Shown here in pieces: positions 53,855 through 64,000 of a DNA stretch of 64,000 bases. Position 1 is the first letter of the stretch, and each line of letters begins with the position of its first letter. The DNA lies in contig CM059194.1 in NCBI GenBank assembly GCA_030323885.1, positions 23,424,780 through 23,488,779 on the forward strand, written 5' to 3'. Source of the DNA: Branchipolynoe longqiensis. Lineage: Eukaryota > Annelida > Polychaeta > Phyllodocida > Polynoidae. The position numbers and the translations under genes were made by a program. Under the pieces are notes generated by a model. That model searched no databases and was not told the origin of the DNA. It saw nothing but the letters and a program-made list of their open reading frames with translations.

Positions 53855-56800
53855 ATGGGTGTATTTATGCTGCCCATAACGGTTAAGTCTAATGACTTGT
53901 TTTCGCTGCTAGACAGTAATAGTCTTGTGACTCCCCTTCTTTTCATCACTTTCAGTTGTTGTGTAGCTAACTACTGCATACATTCTTTCCCTGTTTGTAA
54001 GCATTCTCCCACATCCCCCAAACCTCTGTGAGTTTGTTCGTTCTACAATCGGATAATTGTTTGGTTAATTTCTCTGAATGTCTTCACCTTGCTGTGTTAG
54101 TGGTCATTATGGTTGGATTTTAAGTTTAAAGTTTACCTTTTGTATGTATCATACCTAGCATTTATACCCTCTAAAACTTTGCTCGAATTATCAGTGTATT
54201 TGCTATTTATTTCTTTTTCTTTTTTAATTAATTTTATTTGTTGTTGTCATTAGTCTAGCATTTAGTTCTCTTTTGATTAATGTTTTATATGTTTCTATTG
54301 TCCCTGTACTTCCTTCTTCTACTCCCAGTGTATTCCATTCCATTGCCTTCATGTACTCGGTACTCCTCTCATATGATCTGTTTTTGGCTCGGTTTATTAT
54401 CAATCTGGGGCCATCACTACCTCTTGTTGCCTCTTTTGTTACCTGCACCCTCCCAGGCTTCCTTGTCTCCCTGAATACTGCTATTTTGAGATGTGCTTTT
54501 CTCCTGTCATTTAGTGTGTTGACTCTTGCTTTCCTATGGAGATCATCAGTTGGGTGTCCATGTTCCACCTTCAGACATATCTTAAGCGCTCCATTTTGTA
54601 GTCTTTGTAGTTTATTCAACATATTTTTGTTACCCCCCCCCCACACATATATTACATCACCAGAGTTGAAGTATGGTAGTATCATACCGTTATAGATTTT
54701 AATAGCCAAATTTTAGTTACGTATTTTCTGGTATTCGCTAATATCCAGATTTTGTGGTTTGCCTTCTTGATAACTTCTTTTATGTTATCATTGTAGTTTA
54801 GTTTCCTATTAAGATTCATCCCTAGATACCTGTAGTTGGCCTGATAATCAAGGACTTTTCCTCCCAAAATTATTGGCTCCTCATTGCCACCGTTGATTTT
54901 CCCACTGCCAAACACTAGGACCTTTGACTTCTTGTGGTTTATGGAAATCTCGTTGGAGTTAGACCAATTATCTAAAGCTACTAGTTTCTCATTTAGCTTA
55001 CCTCTGTTCTCTTTTCTGCTATTGCTTGTTGTGTATATCGCAGTGTCATCAGCATTGATGTAATTGATGAAGAGGAGTGGGCCTAATACTGAACCTTGAG
55101 GGACTCCACAGGTTACTTGTATACTTTCTGATGTTTTGCCATCTACTTTTGTTCTCTGACTTCTCTCACTGATGTACTTCCTTATCCAGTCTAGTGTTCT
55201 TCCTCTTATTCCTACTCTTTCTAGCTTTTTTATCAGTATTTCATGATTCACTGTATCGAATGCCTTGCTAAAATCTATGAATGTGGCAGTTGTCTGTTCA
55301 CCTTCATTCATACCTCAGTATATCATTTGCTAGATTGGATATAGTTTTTGTTGTGGAGAATCCATTTCTGAACCCTCCCTGTTTGTCATTTAGTATTTTC
55401 TCACTACCTAGATGTTTCATGATGTGCTTGTACGTTATTTTCTCTATCAGCCTGTCTACCAGAGGTAGGAGTGATATGGTGCAGTAGTTGCCCATGTCCC
55501 CTTTGTCTCCACCCTTGTGTATTGGTACCACTGTAACCTGCTTCCAGGCTGTGGGAAAAATACCCATCTCAAATGAATTATTGATTAAGTCACATATAAC
55601 ATTTGGTATGGCTAGCATAGCATCTTTAATTATTCTGACTTGTAGGTTCTGTATTCCTGATGACTTTCCTAGATCTATTCTCTTAACTAGTCTACTTCAT
55701 TCTCTTACTCTGGCTGTCTCTGTACTATTTTCAACTGCATCACCTGTGTATTCCCAGCTTCCTCTGAATTGTTCTGCTAACTTTGCTCCTATCTCTGTGA
55801 AGTGTTTATTTAGTCTATCTGGTGCTCTCTCATTTGATATGGTGTTCCCTTCTCCATCTGTTAGCACTATTTTGCTTTTCTCCTTATATCCCGGTAATGC
55901 CATCTCTACATTTTTCCAGAACTTCTTGGAGTCATTACCCGATTTATTATCTTGTTCTTCAATGTAAGTGGTCTTTGCCTGCAATACTAGCCTTAGGGTT
56001 TTTCTTTTCACAGTTTTGTAGTTGTTGATGCCATCTATCTTATTTGTGATTCTAGCCTTCTCTCCAAATTTCCTCTTCAATTTGCTACTATCTATTATTT
56101 CCTCACCTATCGATGGGTCCTGGTTGTCCCTCATCTTGATTGTCTTAATTGGACACATTTTATCCATTAATTCTTGAATCCTACCTAAAACATTTTCCCA
56201 TTTCTGATTTGGGTCCCTAGGGTTCATTACATTTTCCCAATCTTTTCCCTACATCTGCTGTGTGAATTCAAAGACATCATAGGCTTTGTAGGGCCTACCT
56301 AGTTTTACTTTGATATTGTGCTTCGCTGTGATTTTTGTTTGTTCTAGTTACATAGACTAATTCATGGTCACTTATCCTCCATGGTCTCATGCCCTTTTTC
56401 TTGATATTTACACTGTTTGTCAAAACTACTGACAATCTTGTCTTTTCTTCTATCAGTTGCTGTAAGCCCATTTGCTTTACTAATGATTTCATTTGTTCTT
56501 GATCCTTATTTGTTTTATTATAGTCTATATTCATATCTCCCAGGATAAAAACATTTATATTCTTGTTTCTTGTGATATTTTCAATTCCCTCTTCTAGGTG
56601 GTCTATAAATTTATTTACATTACCCCTTGGTGGTCTATATACTGAGGCTACCGCTATGTTGATTTGCTTGCTGTTTTCAATTAGTACCCACATAATCTCT
56701 ATGTCATCGGTTGATGTGTTGTATTCACTCAGTTTGTTTTCTATAACCTGGTGCTTGCTATTTACATATATGGCCACACCCTCTCCTCGTTTGATATTTC

Positions 56801-57040
56801 CATCCTCTCCTGTAGATTCTCTATCTAATCTGAATAGTTCATGCCCCTCAAGGTTGTATGCCTGCTTCTTGTGATTTGTATTAAGCCATGTTTCTGATAA
56901 GGGTAATAGATCAAATTTATCATAATTTATGTGTAGCTTAATTAAGTCAATTTTGCTGGAAAGACTTTGACAGTTTAAATGTGCTATGTGTAACCCCCTG
57001 CCTAGTCTGTTTTTGATACTTGCTAACATACTCATTATTA
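53855..57040 (-). pseudogene. decayed CR1/jockey-type LINE, nearly complete ORF2
   Basis: From right to left: AP endonuclease (57035-56295: HLNCQSLSSK, SETWLN, VYRPPRGN, GDMNIDY, SDHELVYV); linker and RT fingers (56227-55697); RT (55618-55304: IPNVICDLINNSF, FRNGFSTTK; 55311-54682: DFSKAFDTVNHEIL, GVPQGSVLGPLLF); C-terminal domain (54709-54224). Several frameshifts separate these. The catalytic box reads NADD after an apparent short deletion in place of YADD, so it is dead. The 3' UTR ends near 53855 in a GCATAAATACACC-type tail on minus, shared with 29815-29985. Intron 2 of TBC1D31, same strand. Confidence 0.9.
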
Positions 57041-57045
57041 TATTT

Positions 57046-57093
<48 letters not shown>

Positions 57094-57096
57094 TCG
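57046..57096. repeat. (TTTC)n microsatellite
   Basis: About twelve CTTT units, at the upstream edge of the LINE. Confidence 0.97.
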
Positions 57097-57649
57097 TTCT
57101 TTATGTATTTTTGTTGGTGTTGTTTCTTTCACTTAGTTTGTTATTTGTTTAGTGCTGAGGCTAGGTTAGTGTTGTTTATTACCAGTCACCTGAGACTTTT
57201 ACCATATGGCACTTCAGTTGCTATGCTGTTTGGAAGTCACAAGAGTGTGGTATGTCAGCTGTACAGTCTCTAGGATTTCACACCCTCAATCTGCCTATGG
57301 AGAGAAACAGGTGGGGTGGTTCTATGATGAGGGCTACCTTGGACATCCTCAGCGTTAATCTAGTATAATTATGTTATGCACACACCCAGATACCATATGT
57401 TATTCAATGTTGAGTTATTTCTTCTGTTGTAGTCATCCTATTCTGATTTATATGTGTGAGTTTGTATATTAATTATATCTTTTAGGTTATAACTTTGTGT
57501 TTCTACTTTTAGATGTACATTTTATAACACATATAGTTTTCTTTTCATATATGCATGGTATTTGTCTTCATATCATTAAGGTCCACATTATTGAGAAAAA
57601 TAGTTTAAATTCATCCATTAATATAAATAGTATAATACTTCAGTGTTAC
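57097..57649. other. TBC1D31 intron 2 sequence
   Basis: T-rich; 57100-57350 could be 5' UTR or ORF1 remains of the adjacent LINE, but nothing is recognisable. Confidence 0.4.
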
Positions 57650-57805
57650 CTGTTTTTTGTAAGATCAAAGAGGTATATGTTGCCCTGATAGTCACCAACC
57701 ACGAAACTATCTCCGCTAACATTGAAAGCAGCATGTAGAAAGCGCACATTTCGAGGGTACTCGGCCAAGGCACTTGACACATTGTTTGTAATCGTCATGA
57801 GAATT
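57650..57805 (-). CDS. TBC1D31: TBC1D31 coding exon 2
   Basis: 156-bp minus-strand exon between TTCTTCAG (plus CTGAAG after 57805) and a GTAAC donor (plus GTTAC before 57650). It completes a glycine codon from exon 1, encodes 51 codons and leaves two bases for exon 3. It contains RNVRFLHAAFNVSGDSFVVG and DYQGNIYLFDL, matching the first WD40 blade of TBC1D31. Confidence 0.94.
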
Positions 57806-58089
57806 CTGAAGAACACAAGCAAAAACTTGTATAAACTTAAATATGGTCCAAGAATCGAATAAGTTTTGACTAAATGTGAGTTTGACTTACTGTACCGGCA
57901 GAGTAACTACTGTATGGGTAGATGACAATAAGTTACAATGCGAATGCAAGCGATTACAGTGGAGCGATCCATCACTTACAATTACATGTTAAATAATGAC
58001 TCAAATAAATATTTTAGAAGTGTACTTGGGTTAACACTATTGAGTATCATTCCATAACTGAAAACTAAATATTGATAAAATTAGGATGT

Positions 58090-58275
58090 TGAAAAAATAA
58101 AAAGAGGAAGACTCTTACCAAGAAAAAAACCCAACAAACTAACATAGATCACTAACCACAAATCATAACCTTAAGAAAGACAGACTGATAACTGACCAGC
58201 ATTGAAAACAAGCTCGATCATCCTAGCTTATATGCTATGCCTATGCCATGGACGCCATAAACATCCCATCAAAGA
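58090..58275 (+). mobile_element. LINE 3'-UTR fragment
   Basis: Similar to the 3' UTR of the 10-13 kb LINE (AACTAACATAGA, ACCTTAAGAAA, CAGCATTGAAAACAAGC, then a GCTTATATGCTATG hairpin-like end and ATAAACATC), i.e. a 5'-truncated insertion in TBC1D31 intron 1. Confidence 0.72.
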
Positions 58276-58725
58276 GCTTTCGAATTGAGGCTTGACGCAG
58301 CAGGTTTAATCTGTTAGTTAAATTACCACCACATATTGTTGGCATTTATTTCTATTCTTTATGCTAACAATTTAAAATAAATTGCAATGTCAGTGTAAAC
58401 GATAAAGCTCCATCAGAATTCAGATAGAACTAGAAGACGGACACCAACTTGAATGAATGATTTTCATTTTGAATGTGATGATGCATGGGACTTGTGTCCT
58501 GTTGCATAGATAAGTAATACGCAGTTGTATTTATACATTAAAATTAACTAATGCTAAAAACAATATATTTCTCTTTTGCTATAAGCACATTGAGTGTCAT
58601 GTAAATTAACAGAGCAGACTAGAGCATTAGGCTGACTACTGTTAATTACACACAGTGACACTGCAACAAGCACCAACTTGTCTCAGCCTCACTCTTTATT
58701 TAGTCTGAACGCTCACACCACCTAC

Positions 58726-58802
58726 CCATCATCACTGCTTGGAACAGGTTTACGGTGCCATATCCTGCCCGATTCCTTTTTGCATACGTCCAACGAATTC
58801 AT
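58726..58802 (-). CDS. TBC1D31: TBC1D31 coding exon 1 (start codon)
   Basis: A 77-bp exon too short for a length-based ORF scan. The ATG at 58802-58800 opens 25 codons (MNSLDVCKKESGRIWHRKPV...) plus two bases, then a GTAGGT donor. KESGRIWHRKP corresponds to the vertebrate N-terminus KESGKIWHRKP, and the phase joins exon 2 exactly. TBC1D31 (WDR67) is a WD40-TBC-coiled-coil protein of centriolar satellites involved in ciliogenesis. Only the N-terminal WD40 portion is in this window (about 175 residues over four exons). The TBC domain and coiled coils lie beyond the left edge. There is no in-frame upstream ATG close by. Confidence 0.93.
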
Positions 58803-60469
58803 CGTTATAGGTCGATGTGTCTGGTTTAGCTTAAATAAACATAGCAATACAAAATTAGAAAAATGACGAGAAACAGGCTCTCCAAAAGAGCGTTATTCTA
58901 AGCAGCCGATCAAAACAAACAAGCTTCAATCGGGCGCCTCGATTGAAATCGAGGCTCTGCATATGAGCAACATACAGCAGTGTTTCATGTAGAATGTGTA
59001 TCTTGAATTACACGCGTCTATGGATTTGTTAACGGACATATTTTCGCATTACTTCTCACATCTTTTCTAAAGCTGCTGACATTGGTTTATTATGGAACAA
59101 ACCTTGTAGAATCAAATGGAATGCTACGATCATTTGCGGCTTCTCATGATTAGAACTCTCTGAATAAAGAGACGCCAAAATCAACATCCGCTTCCTGATG
59201 CAACTACAACTTTCACCAAACCAACTACTTATGGCCACGTCAGTGCTGTTTTCTGCTTTAAATCCCAGAGTTTTGACAGTATTTGGACATATAATCTATT
59301 AACACAAACTGTAAGGAACTATATCCACGATCCATAGCCGGTGTAAGTATTGTTTTAAAATATTTATTTTGGAATAGGTCTAGTTACGGATCATTTACTC
59401 AAGTCAAGCGCCTAAATCAGGCTAGAGTTATACTAACTTAAACTTATACTATTATAGATAAAAGATTCACCCCGTACTGGAAGTACTGGGTGAATCTTGT
59501 ATCTAGCTTAGTAGCTAGAGTAGAGATCTGTGCCTGGCAATGCCACTGTGCCCTGTCCTGTGGTTTAAATACTGTTTACCATCAACACCAAGTCATACCG
59601 GCGTGTGTAAATACTAAGTCGTGAATGCATACAAAATATTGAAAGTTGGTTTTGTGTGTGTTTAAAATCATGGATCATCACTGGATGATGGAAATTGAAT
59701 ACAGACTGTATTTAATCTACTGTATTGCAGTAGATTAAACGATTCACGCCTAGCCAGTCTGTCAGAGCCAGAGACACAGTGACAGTCAATACGTCAGTAG
59801 GGGTGAATGACAACTAAATAGTTATTAGTTTAACTATGCGGTATGCCTGAGACTGGCAATTTTTCTAGCAAAAACTGCAGTAGGAATTAACTATGGAGGG
59901 AGTGGTTACAGTGCGCAGTGCTTTATCTATAATGACTATATTGAGTTGGAGAAATGCGACGGAATGTAGTCGTAGAATGGCATTTGATATCACTGTAAGA
60001 TGGTATTGGCTACCACGGAAAGCTCTCAATTTAGCTTTTAAAGACTTTACAAGTGTATTAATCTCCATGACTTAATCTGTTCTACAATTCAAAAGTAACG
60101 GGTAAATATAGAGAGGTATGTGAATATTATATGATGAGAGTGCCGCTGGTAACTTGCAAAAGCCAGCAGCACTTCAACACTTTTGCAGGCAGCTTTCATG
60201 AAATGTTCGACTCATGGACGCAACTCTCACAGCAGAGAGCTAAATGGAGAGCGGCAGTCAAGTAATGAAAGCAGTCTTTGTCGCATCACGACCGACCGAC
60301 AGCATGATGATGAGACAGATTTGATATGTTAAAATAGACACATAATTAATCATATCATTAAATCGATTTGATGATCTCTTCAAATCAATTTGATGATCTG
60401 TTTAAATAGGACTTAGCTGACTCCTAGATAATGAATGCTCCCGGGACGTCGGATACTTGACTCCCTCTT
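58803..60469. promoter_or_regulatory. shared 5' region of TBC1D31 and DERL1, left part
   Basis: The bidirectional promoter should lie somewhere between 58803 and 62272. No CpG-rich island or TATA box stands out. It includes the 51-bp MITE remnant (59455), a 12-bp hairpin TTTAATCTACTG/CAGTAGATTAAA (59711-59739), and open frames near 59056-59238 and 59865-60068 with no recognised similarity. Confidence 0.35.
59455..59505. mobile_element. 51-bp end-to-end copy of the Mutator-like MITE
   Basis: TAGATAAAAGATTCACCCCG joins directly to its inverse ending GGGTGAATCTTGTATCTA through CCAGTAC-type sequence. It is both terminal repeats of the 2337-2763 family with the interior deleted. No 9-bp duplication is visible. 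Confidence 0.8.
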
Positions 60470-61580
60470 TCTCCCCCTCCTTCTCCCCCCCCCCCCTCTC
60501 CCTCCTCCCTCCCGCACCGTCTCCCTCCGACTCTGCCTCCCCGCCCCCGTCCCCCATCCCCTTCCTCCTCCTTATCCACGCTCTCCCTATCCTGGATGTC
60601 AGAAGTATTTGATCAGATCATTAATTGCACATGGTATCATAAAATGAAGTTCACACAGTTTCCACTAGGTGGCTCCACCTCTGGACAGACAGCCATCTCT
60701 CCCTTACCCTCGTCTCCCCCCTCACCTCGTCCTATCCCCCTCCTGTCTCTCTCGTTCCCCTCACCTTCTCGCCTGTCCCCCTCCTCATCCACGCCCTCAC
60801 CCTCTCCCTATCCTGGAGGTCAGAAGTATTTGATTAGATCATTAATTGCACTTGACACACGGTGGCGCCATTTAATGATATCATAATATGAAGTTTCCAC
60901 TAGGTGGCTCCAACTCTGGGTTAAGCTAGGGGCAGACAGACATGTCCCCCTCTCCATCCCCTCTCCCGAATCGCCCACTCCTTATCTCCCTTCCCCGTCC
61001 TTTCCCCCTTCCCGTCTCCCTCTCCTTTTCCAACTTCCCCTCTCCCTATCCTGGATGTCAGCAGTATGTGATCAGATTATTAATTGCACTTCATATCATA
61101 AAATGAAGTTCACACAGTTTCCACTAGGTGGCTCCACCTCTGGGTTAAGCTAGGGGCAGACACATCTCTCCCTTACCCTCGTCTCCCCCCTCACCTCGTC
61201 CTATCCCCTTCCTGTCTCCCCCGTTCCCCTCACCCTCACCTTCTCGCATGTCCCCCTCCTCATCCACGCCCTCACCCGCTCTCTTCCTATCCTGGAGGTC
61301 AGAAGTATTTGATTAGATCATTAATTGCAGATTACACACGGTGGTGCAGACAGACATCTCCCCCTCTCCCTCCCCGTATCCCTCCCCTCTGCCCTACTCT
61401 CCCGAATCGCCCACTCTCCCGTATCTCCCTTCCCCCTCCCTCCGCCTTCACCGCCCCATCCTTTCCCCCCTCTCCCTCTCCTTTTCCCCCTTCCCCTCTC
61501 CCTCTCCTTCTCTCCCCCTCCCCCTTCCTCTTCCCCATCCCCCTCCCTCTCTCCCTACCTATCCCTCTCATATATTAAAG
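60470..61580. repeat. pyrimidine-rich tandem array, ~220-250-bp units with CCACTAGGTGGC boxes
   Basis: Four units begin near 60589, 60808, 61043 and 61290 with CCTATCCTGGA(T/G)GTCAG(A/C)AGTA and ATTAATTGCA. Three carry TTTCCACTAGGTGGCTCCA (boxes at 60662-60673, 60897-60908 and 61121-61132). Long CCCTCTCC-rich spacers separate them. The Ser/Pro-rich open frames here come from the CT bias. The box resembles the core of the CTCF binding consensus. Confidence 0.82.
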
Positions 61581-61628
61581 TGCTTCCACTAATAGGGAGC
61601 ATCAGTTTTTGTTAGTTCCAGAAGGATT

Positions 61629-61735
61629 TAATATGTTTAAATCGATTTTATCATATGATCAAATCGATTTTATCATATGATCAAATCGATTTTATCATAT
61701 GATCAAATCGATTTTATCATATGATCAAATCCATT
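61629..61735. repeat. 22-bp tandem repeat containing ATCGAT and CATATG
   Basis: About four and a half regular units of AAATCGATTTTATCATATGATC-type sequence (22 bp, itself made of two short palindromes). Decayed traces extend to about 61990 and occur at 60355-60410. Confidence 0.9.
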
Positions 61736-62272
61736 TCAACATATGTTCAAATACAGTCTATTTCATCATATCATTAAATCTATTTCAAGAGATGACCAAA
61801 TATAATTTAACATATGTTTAAATGGTGTACCATTTAGAGAGATCATCAAATGCATTTTATGATATCATTAAATCGATCTCATCAAATATAGAATATTTAA
61901 ACATATCATAAATTATTTGAATAGATCTACATTTAATGATATGATAAACTCGATTTAGACATATAAATATATATTTAATGATATGTCTAATTACTGAATA
62001 TAACAAGAAATGGTGTTCCATACTTTACCCAGTAGTAGTAGTATATATATAATTTTAAAGGATAACTATAGGTTTACGGAGTTATAATAATGTCACATCC
62101 TTACATTGTCTTAGGAAATGGTTCCTTTAAAAACTTCTTTTTAATATTACAAAATTTCAGAACATCATTCCACATACACTACACTACGTACTGAGATGCA
62201 ATTAACTTGCTTTAGTAAGAAGTCTTTGTTACTTTCCTCTTTTTACCAGTGCCCGTGAAGAAAGACCTCAAT
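61736..62272. promoter_or_regulatory. DERL1 upstream sequence
   Basis: AT-rich with decayed 22-bp units. A polypyrimidine tract and TTTTACCAG at 62240-62249 look like a splice acceptor 24 bp before the DERL1 ATG, so a non-coding 5' exon upstream is likely. Confidence 0.5.
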
Positions 62273-62431
62273 ATGGCGAATAACGAACTAGGTGACTGGT
62301 ACCGGAACATCCCCCAACTCAGTCGGTACTGGTTTACGGGGTCTGTTATACTACCACTAGCTGGAAAGCTTGGGATATTCAATGTCATGTCAATGGTCCT
62401 CAACTACCAGCTATTTGTATATAAATTCCAG
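62273..62431 (+). CDS. DERL1: DERL1 (Derlin-1) coding exon 1
   Basis: ATG at 62273 (context CTCAATATGG), 53 codons, ending at a CAG/GTAAGC donor. It encodes LGDWYRNIP, SRYWFTGSVILPLAGKLGI and YKFQ, matching the Derlin-1 N-terminus (GDW-R-IP, RYWF, LxGKLG), not Derlin-2/3. Derlin-1 is a rhomboid-like pseudoprotease of the ER membrane acting in ER-associated degradation with the p97 machinery. This exon covers the cytosolic N-terminus and most of the first membrane segment. The gene runs beyond the right edge. Confidence 0.95.
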
Positions 62432-62782
62432 GTAAGCCATGTGCCCAACCTTTTATCATAACAACCTGCTGCTTTTTTCTAGATTGCACCTATTGTGCTT
62501 TAATATTCATTAGCACTGAGCGGTTTGGTTTTACAGTTGACGTTCTGTTGTGTTAAATTCATTTGAATTCATAATCTTCTTTTAGTTGTTGACACCGCGA
62601 TTGCTAAACTGTTTAAAATTTAATAATCAGTGATATTTAGATCGTTTTCTAGTAGAATCTTATAATTCAAATAATACTCCCAATAAGTTTATTATAATAT
62701 GATATAGATATTGTTAAATATGATTGATAGCCTTGCTGGACTACATTTGCTTTCTGTTAACATAATGCAAATTTGATTTTAG

Positions 62783-62894
62783 ATCTGGAGACCCATAACA
62801 GCGCTATTGTACTATCCCATCACCCCTATGACCGGGTTCCACTACCTAGTTAACTTATATCTCCTTTACACCTACTCTACACGACTCGAAACAG
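62783..62894 (+). CDS. DERL1: DERL1 coding exon 2
   Basis: 112 bp after a TTTTAG acceptor, before GTAGGA. It encodes IWRPITALLYYPITP and a membrane stretch ending LYTYSTRLETG, the conserved WRPIT and STRLETG motifs of Derlin-1. It ends one base into a glycine codon. Confidence 0.95.
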
Positions 62895-63138
62895 GTAGGA
62901 AAACGATTACTGTTCTTCGTGGTAAACAATAGTAAATTATTTCCTTGAATATATAAATTAAAAAAAGACACTCATTATCTATTACAACCTTTATTAGTGC
63001 CAACATTTATGGAACACCTCTTTAATCGTGGGCTTTTGCTTTTAGATCTTTGCGAGGGCGGAGAATTTCCGAGAAGAAAAGCAACAATTGTTTTTATGTA
63101 TGGTCCATGCAGTGAATCGCAGCGATTAACGCTAGAGT

Positions 63139-63330
63139 TTAAAGTTGCATAGTCCGATGGTTTAAAGTCTTGTCATTTTCTGAGATAAGTATATATATTA
63201 GGTAGATCATTATAATCTACCTTCTTTAACTTGAAGTAACCTTTGTTTTAAATGGCTAACTTTTGAGATAGTTTTTCTGTTGAAAAAAATTGCACATGAA
63301 AAGGTTCGCCTATTACAGGGGTCAGTGAAG
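63139..63330. mobile_element. partial MITE (TAAAGTTGCATAGTCCGATG family) in DERL1 intron 2
   Basis: Starts TTAAAGTTGCATAGTCCGAT and follows the inverse of the 20066-20419 element for roughly 170 bp (TTTCTGAGATAAGTATATAT; TTTAAATGGCTAACTTTTGA), then fades. Confidence 0.65.
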
Positions 63331-63432
63331 ACAGATATTACTATAGTGGTGTCACTGTTGTGACTCGGTAAATCCTTTCAATTACTTAACTTTACAGAGA
63401 AGCCGTACCTGTGTATTCTTCCCTATTTTCAG

Positions 63433-63524
63433 GTGTTTTCTTCGGAAAACCGGCAGATTACGCATTCATGCTAATCTTCAACTGGCTCGGCCTTGTGATA
63501 ATTGGGCTTCTAAGTGAAATGATG
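63433..63524 (+). CDS. DERL1: DERL1 coding exon 3
   Basis: 92 bp between TTTTCAG and GTGAGT. It completes the glycine, then encodes VFFGKPADYAFMLIFNW and a hydrophobic segment, matching F-GRPADYLFMLLFNW of Derlin-1. It ends in phase 0. Exons 1-3 together give 121 residues; the remainder lies past 64000. Confidence 0.95.
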
Positions 63525-63572
63525 GTGAGTTGTCAATCAATCTTATAACAGAATGTTGCCAAGCCATAATGT

Positions 63573-63684
63573 ACATACATACACACATACATACATACAT
63601 ACATACATACATACATACATACATACATACATACATACATACATACATACATACATACATACATACATACATACATACATACAT
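63573..63684. repeat. (ACAT)n microsatellite in DERL1 intron 3
   Basis: About 26 CATA units. The Tyr/Val/Cys/Met and Ile/His/Thr repeat frames crossing it are not genes. The remaining 63685-64000 is intron with no recognised feature. Confidence 0.97.
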
Positions 63685-64000
63685 TTTACCTCGGTACAAC
63701 GCCTCGGCTACTCGAGGCCGAGGGAGAAGGAAGCAACATCCGGGTTCAGCAATTAGCATATTCCGCTCATAACTAGAGGAACGTTACGAGCAGCTCAGCA
63801 GTTTTTCACACGGATTACTACTCTTTCTACTGTAAGTACCGGAACATAAACTGGCAAGATTGTTTATGAATACACATAGCACACGCTTATAGACTTGTTG
63901 TCTGTATCTTATTTGATAATAAGTAATATTCTCAAGCGTGTTGTTTAGCCGGTGCCGTAGATTGAGGCATCCATTTTGTTTTTGCCGCCCGTTGCCGAAC

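Noticed and set aside
60435..61615. Ser/Pro-rich protein-coding frames
   Set aside because: Caused by the CT-rich tandem array; no start, splice or domain support.
62249..62272. Upstream GTG as DERL1 start
   Set aside because: Non-AUG and next to a splice-acceptor-like TTTTACCAG; the ATG at 62273 matches the conserved N-terminus.
63478..63772. Tyr-Val-Cys-Met repeat protein
   Set aside because: Translation of the (ACAT)n microsatellite in DERL1 intron 3.

Overview
Repeat-dense metazoan nuclear DNA, almost certainly from an invertebrate. Two host genes are recognisable, both with spliceosomal introns. On the minus strand are the first four coding exons of TBC1D31 (WD40/TBC centriolar-satellite protein) at 58726-58802, 57650-57805, 53178-53293 and 32361-32539. 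On the plus strand are the first three coding exons of DERL1 (Derlin-1) at 62273-62431, 62783-62894 and 63433-63524. The start codons face away from each other about 3.5 kb apart. To my knowledge this is the same head-to-head order as in vertebrates, so it looks like an old linkage. The species is not settled: the tRNA-derived SINEs, CR1/jockey-like LINEs and Ty3/gypsy elements fit a lophotrochozoan or an invertebrate deuterostome.

Layout. 1-32 kb is probably one long TBC1D31 intron, since no further exon was found. It holds a 270-bp satellite, a 50-bp satellite, about twenty copies of one tRNA-derived SINE in both orientations, several MITE families, three GTCACAC/CCGG-rich elements, a fold-back element, a decayed LINE (10.0-13.3 kb) and LINE 3' fragments. 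32.4-53.2 kb is TBC1D31 intron 3 and is dominated by one 17.8-kb LTR element at 34918-52677. 53.3-57.1 kb carries a second decayed LINE in intron 2. 58.8-62.3 kb is the shared 5' region of the two host genes, with pyrimidine-rich tandem repeats and short AT-rich arrays. 62.3-64 kb is DERL1.

The giant LTR element is the most interesting object. Its LTRs are about 0.9 kb, and it has a 19-nt primer-binding site matching the 3' end of tRNA-His. It has a Ty3/gypsy-type pol (RT-RNase H-integrase, minus strand) but no recognisable gag or protease. Downstream of integrase it carries two extra genes. One is a 1062-codon intronless ORF on the pol strand with cysteine/histidine clusters and a coiled coil. 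The other is a three-exon gene on the opposite strand whose predicted 218-residue product has SGNH/GDSL-hydrolase-like blocks. Their start codons diverge from a region with a palindromic TATA motif. The whole element is sprinkled with a 12-bp palindrome-like motif (GCGCAATTTGCG) and five copies of a conserved hairpin. Its pol is split by a 503-bp TRIM element (182-bp LTRs, 4-bp target duplication) whose LTRs contain a tRNA-like sequence; a diverged solo LTR of the same family lies at 14941-15118.
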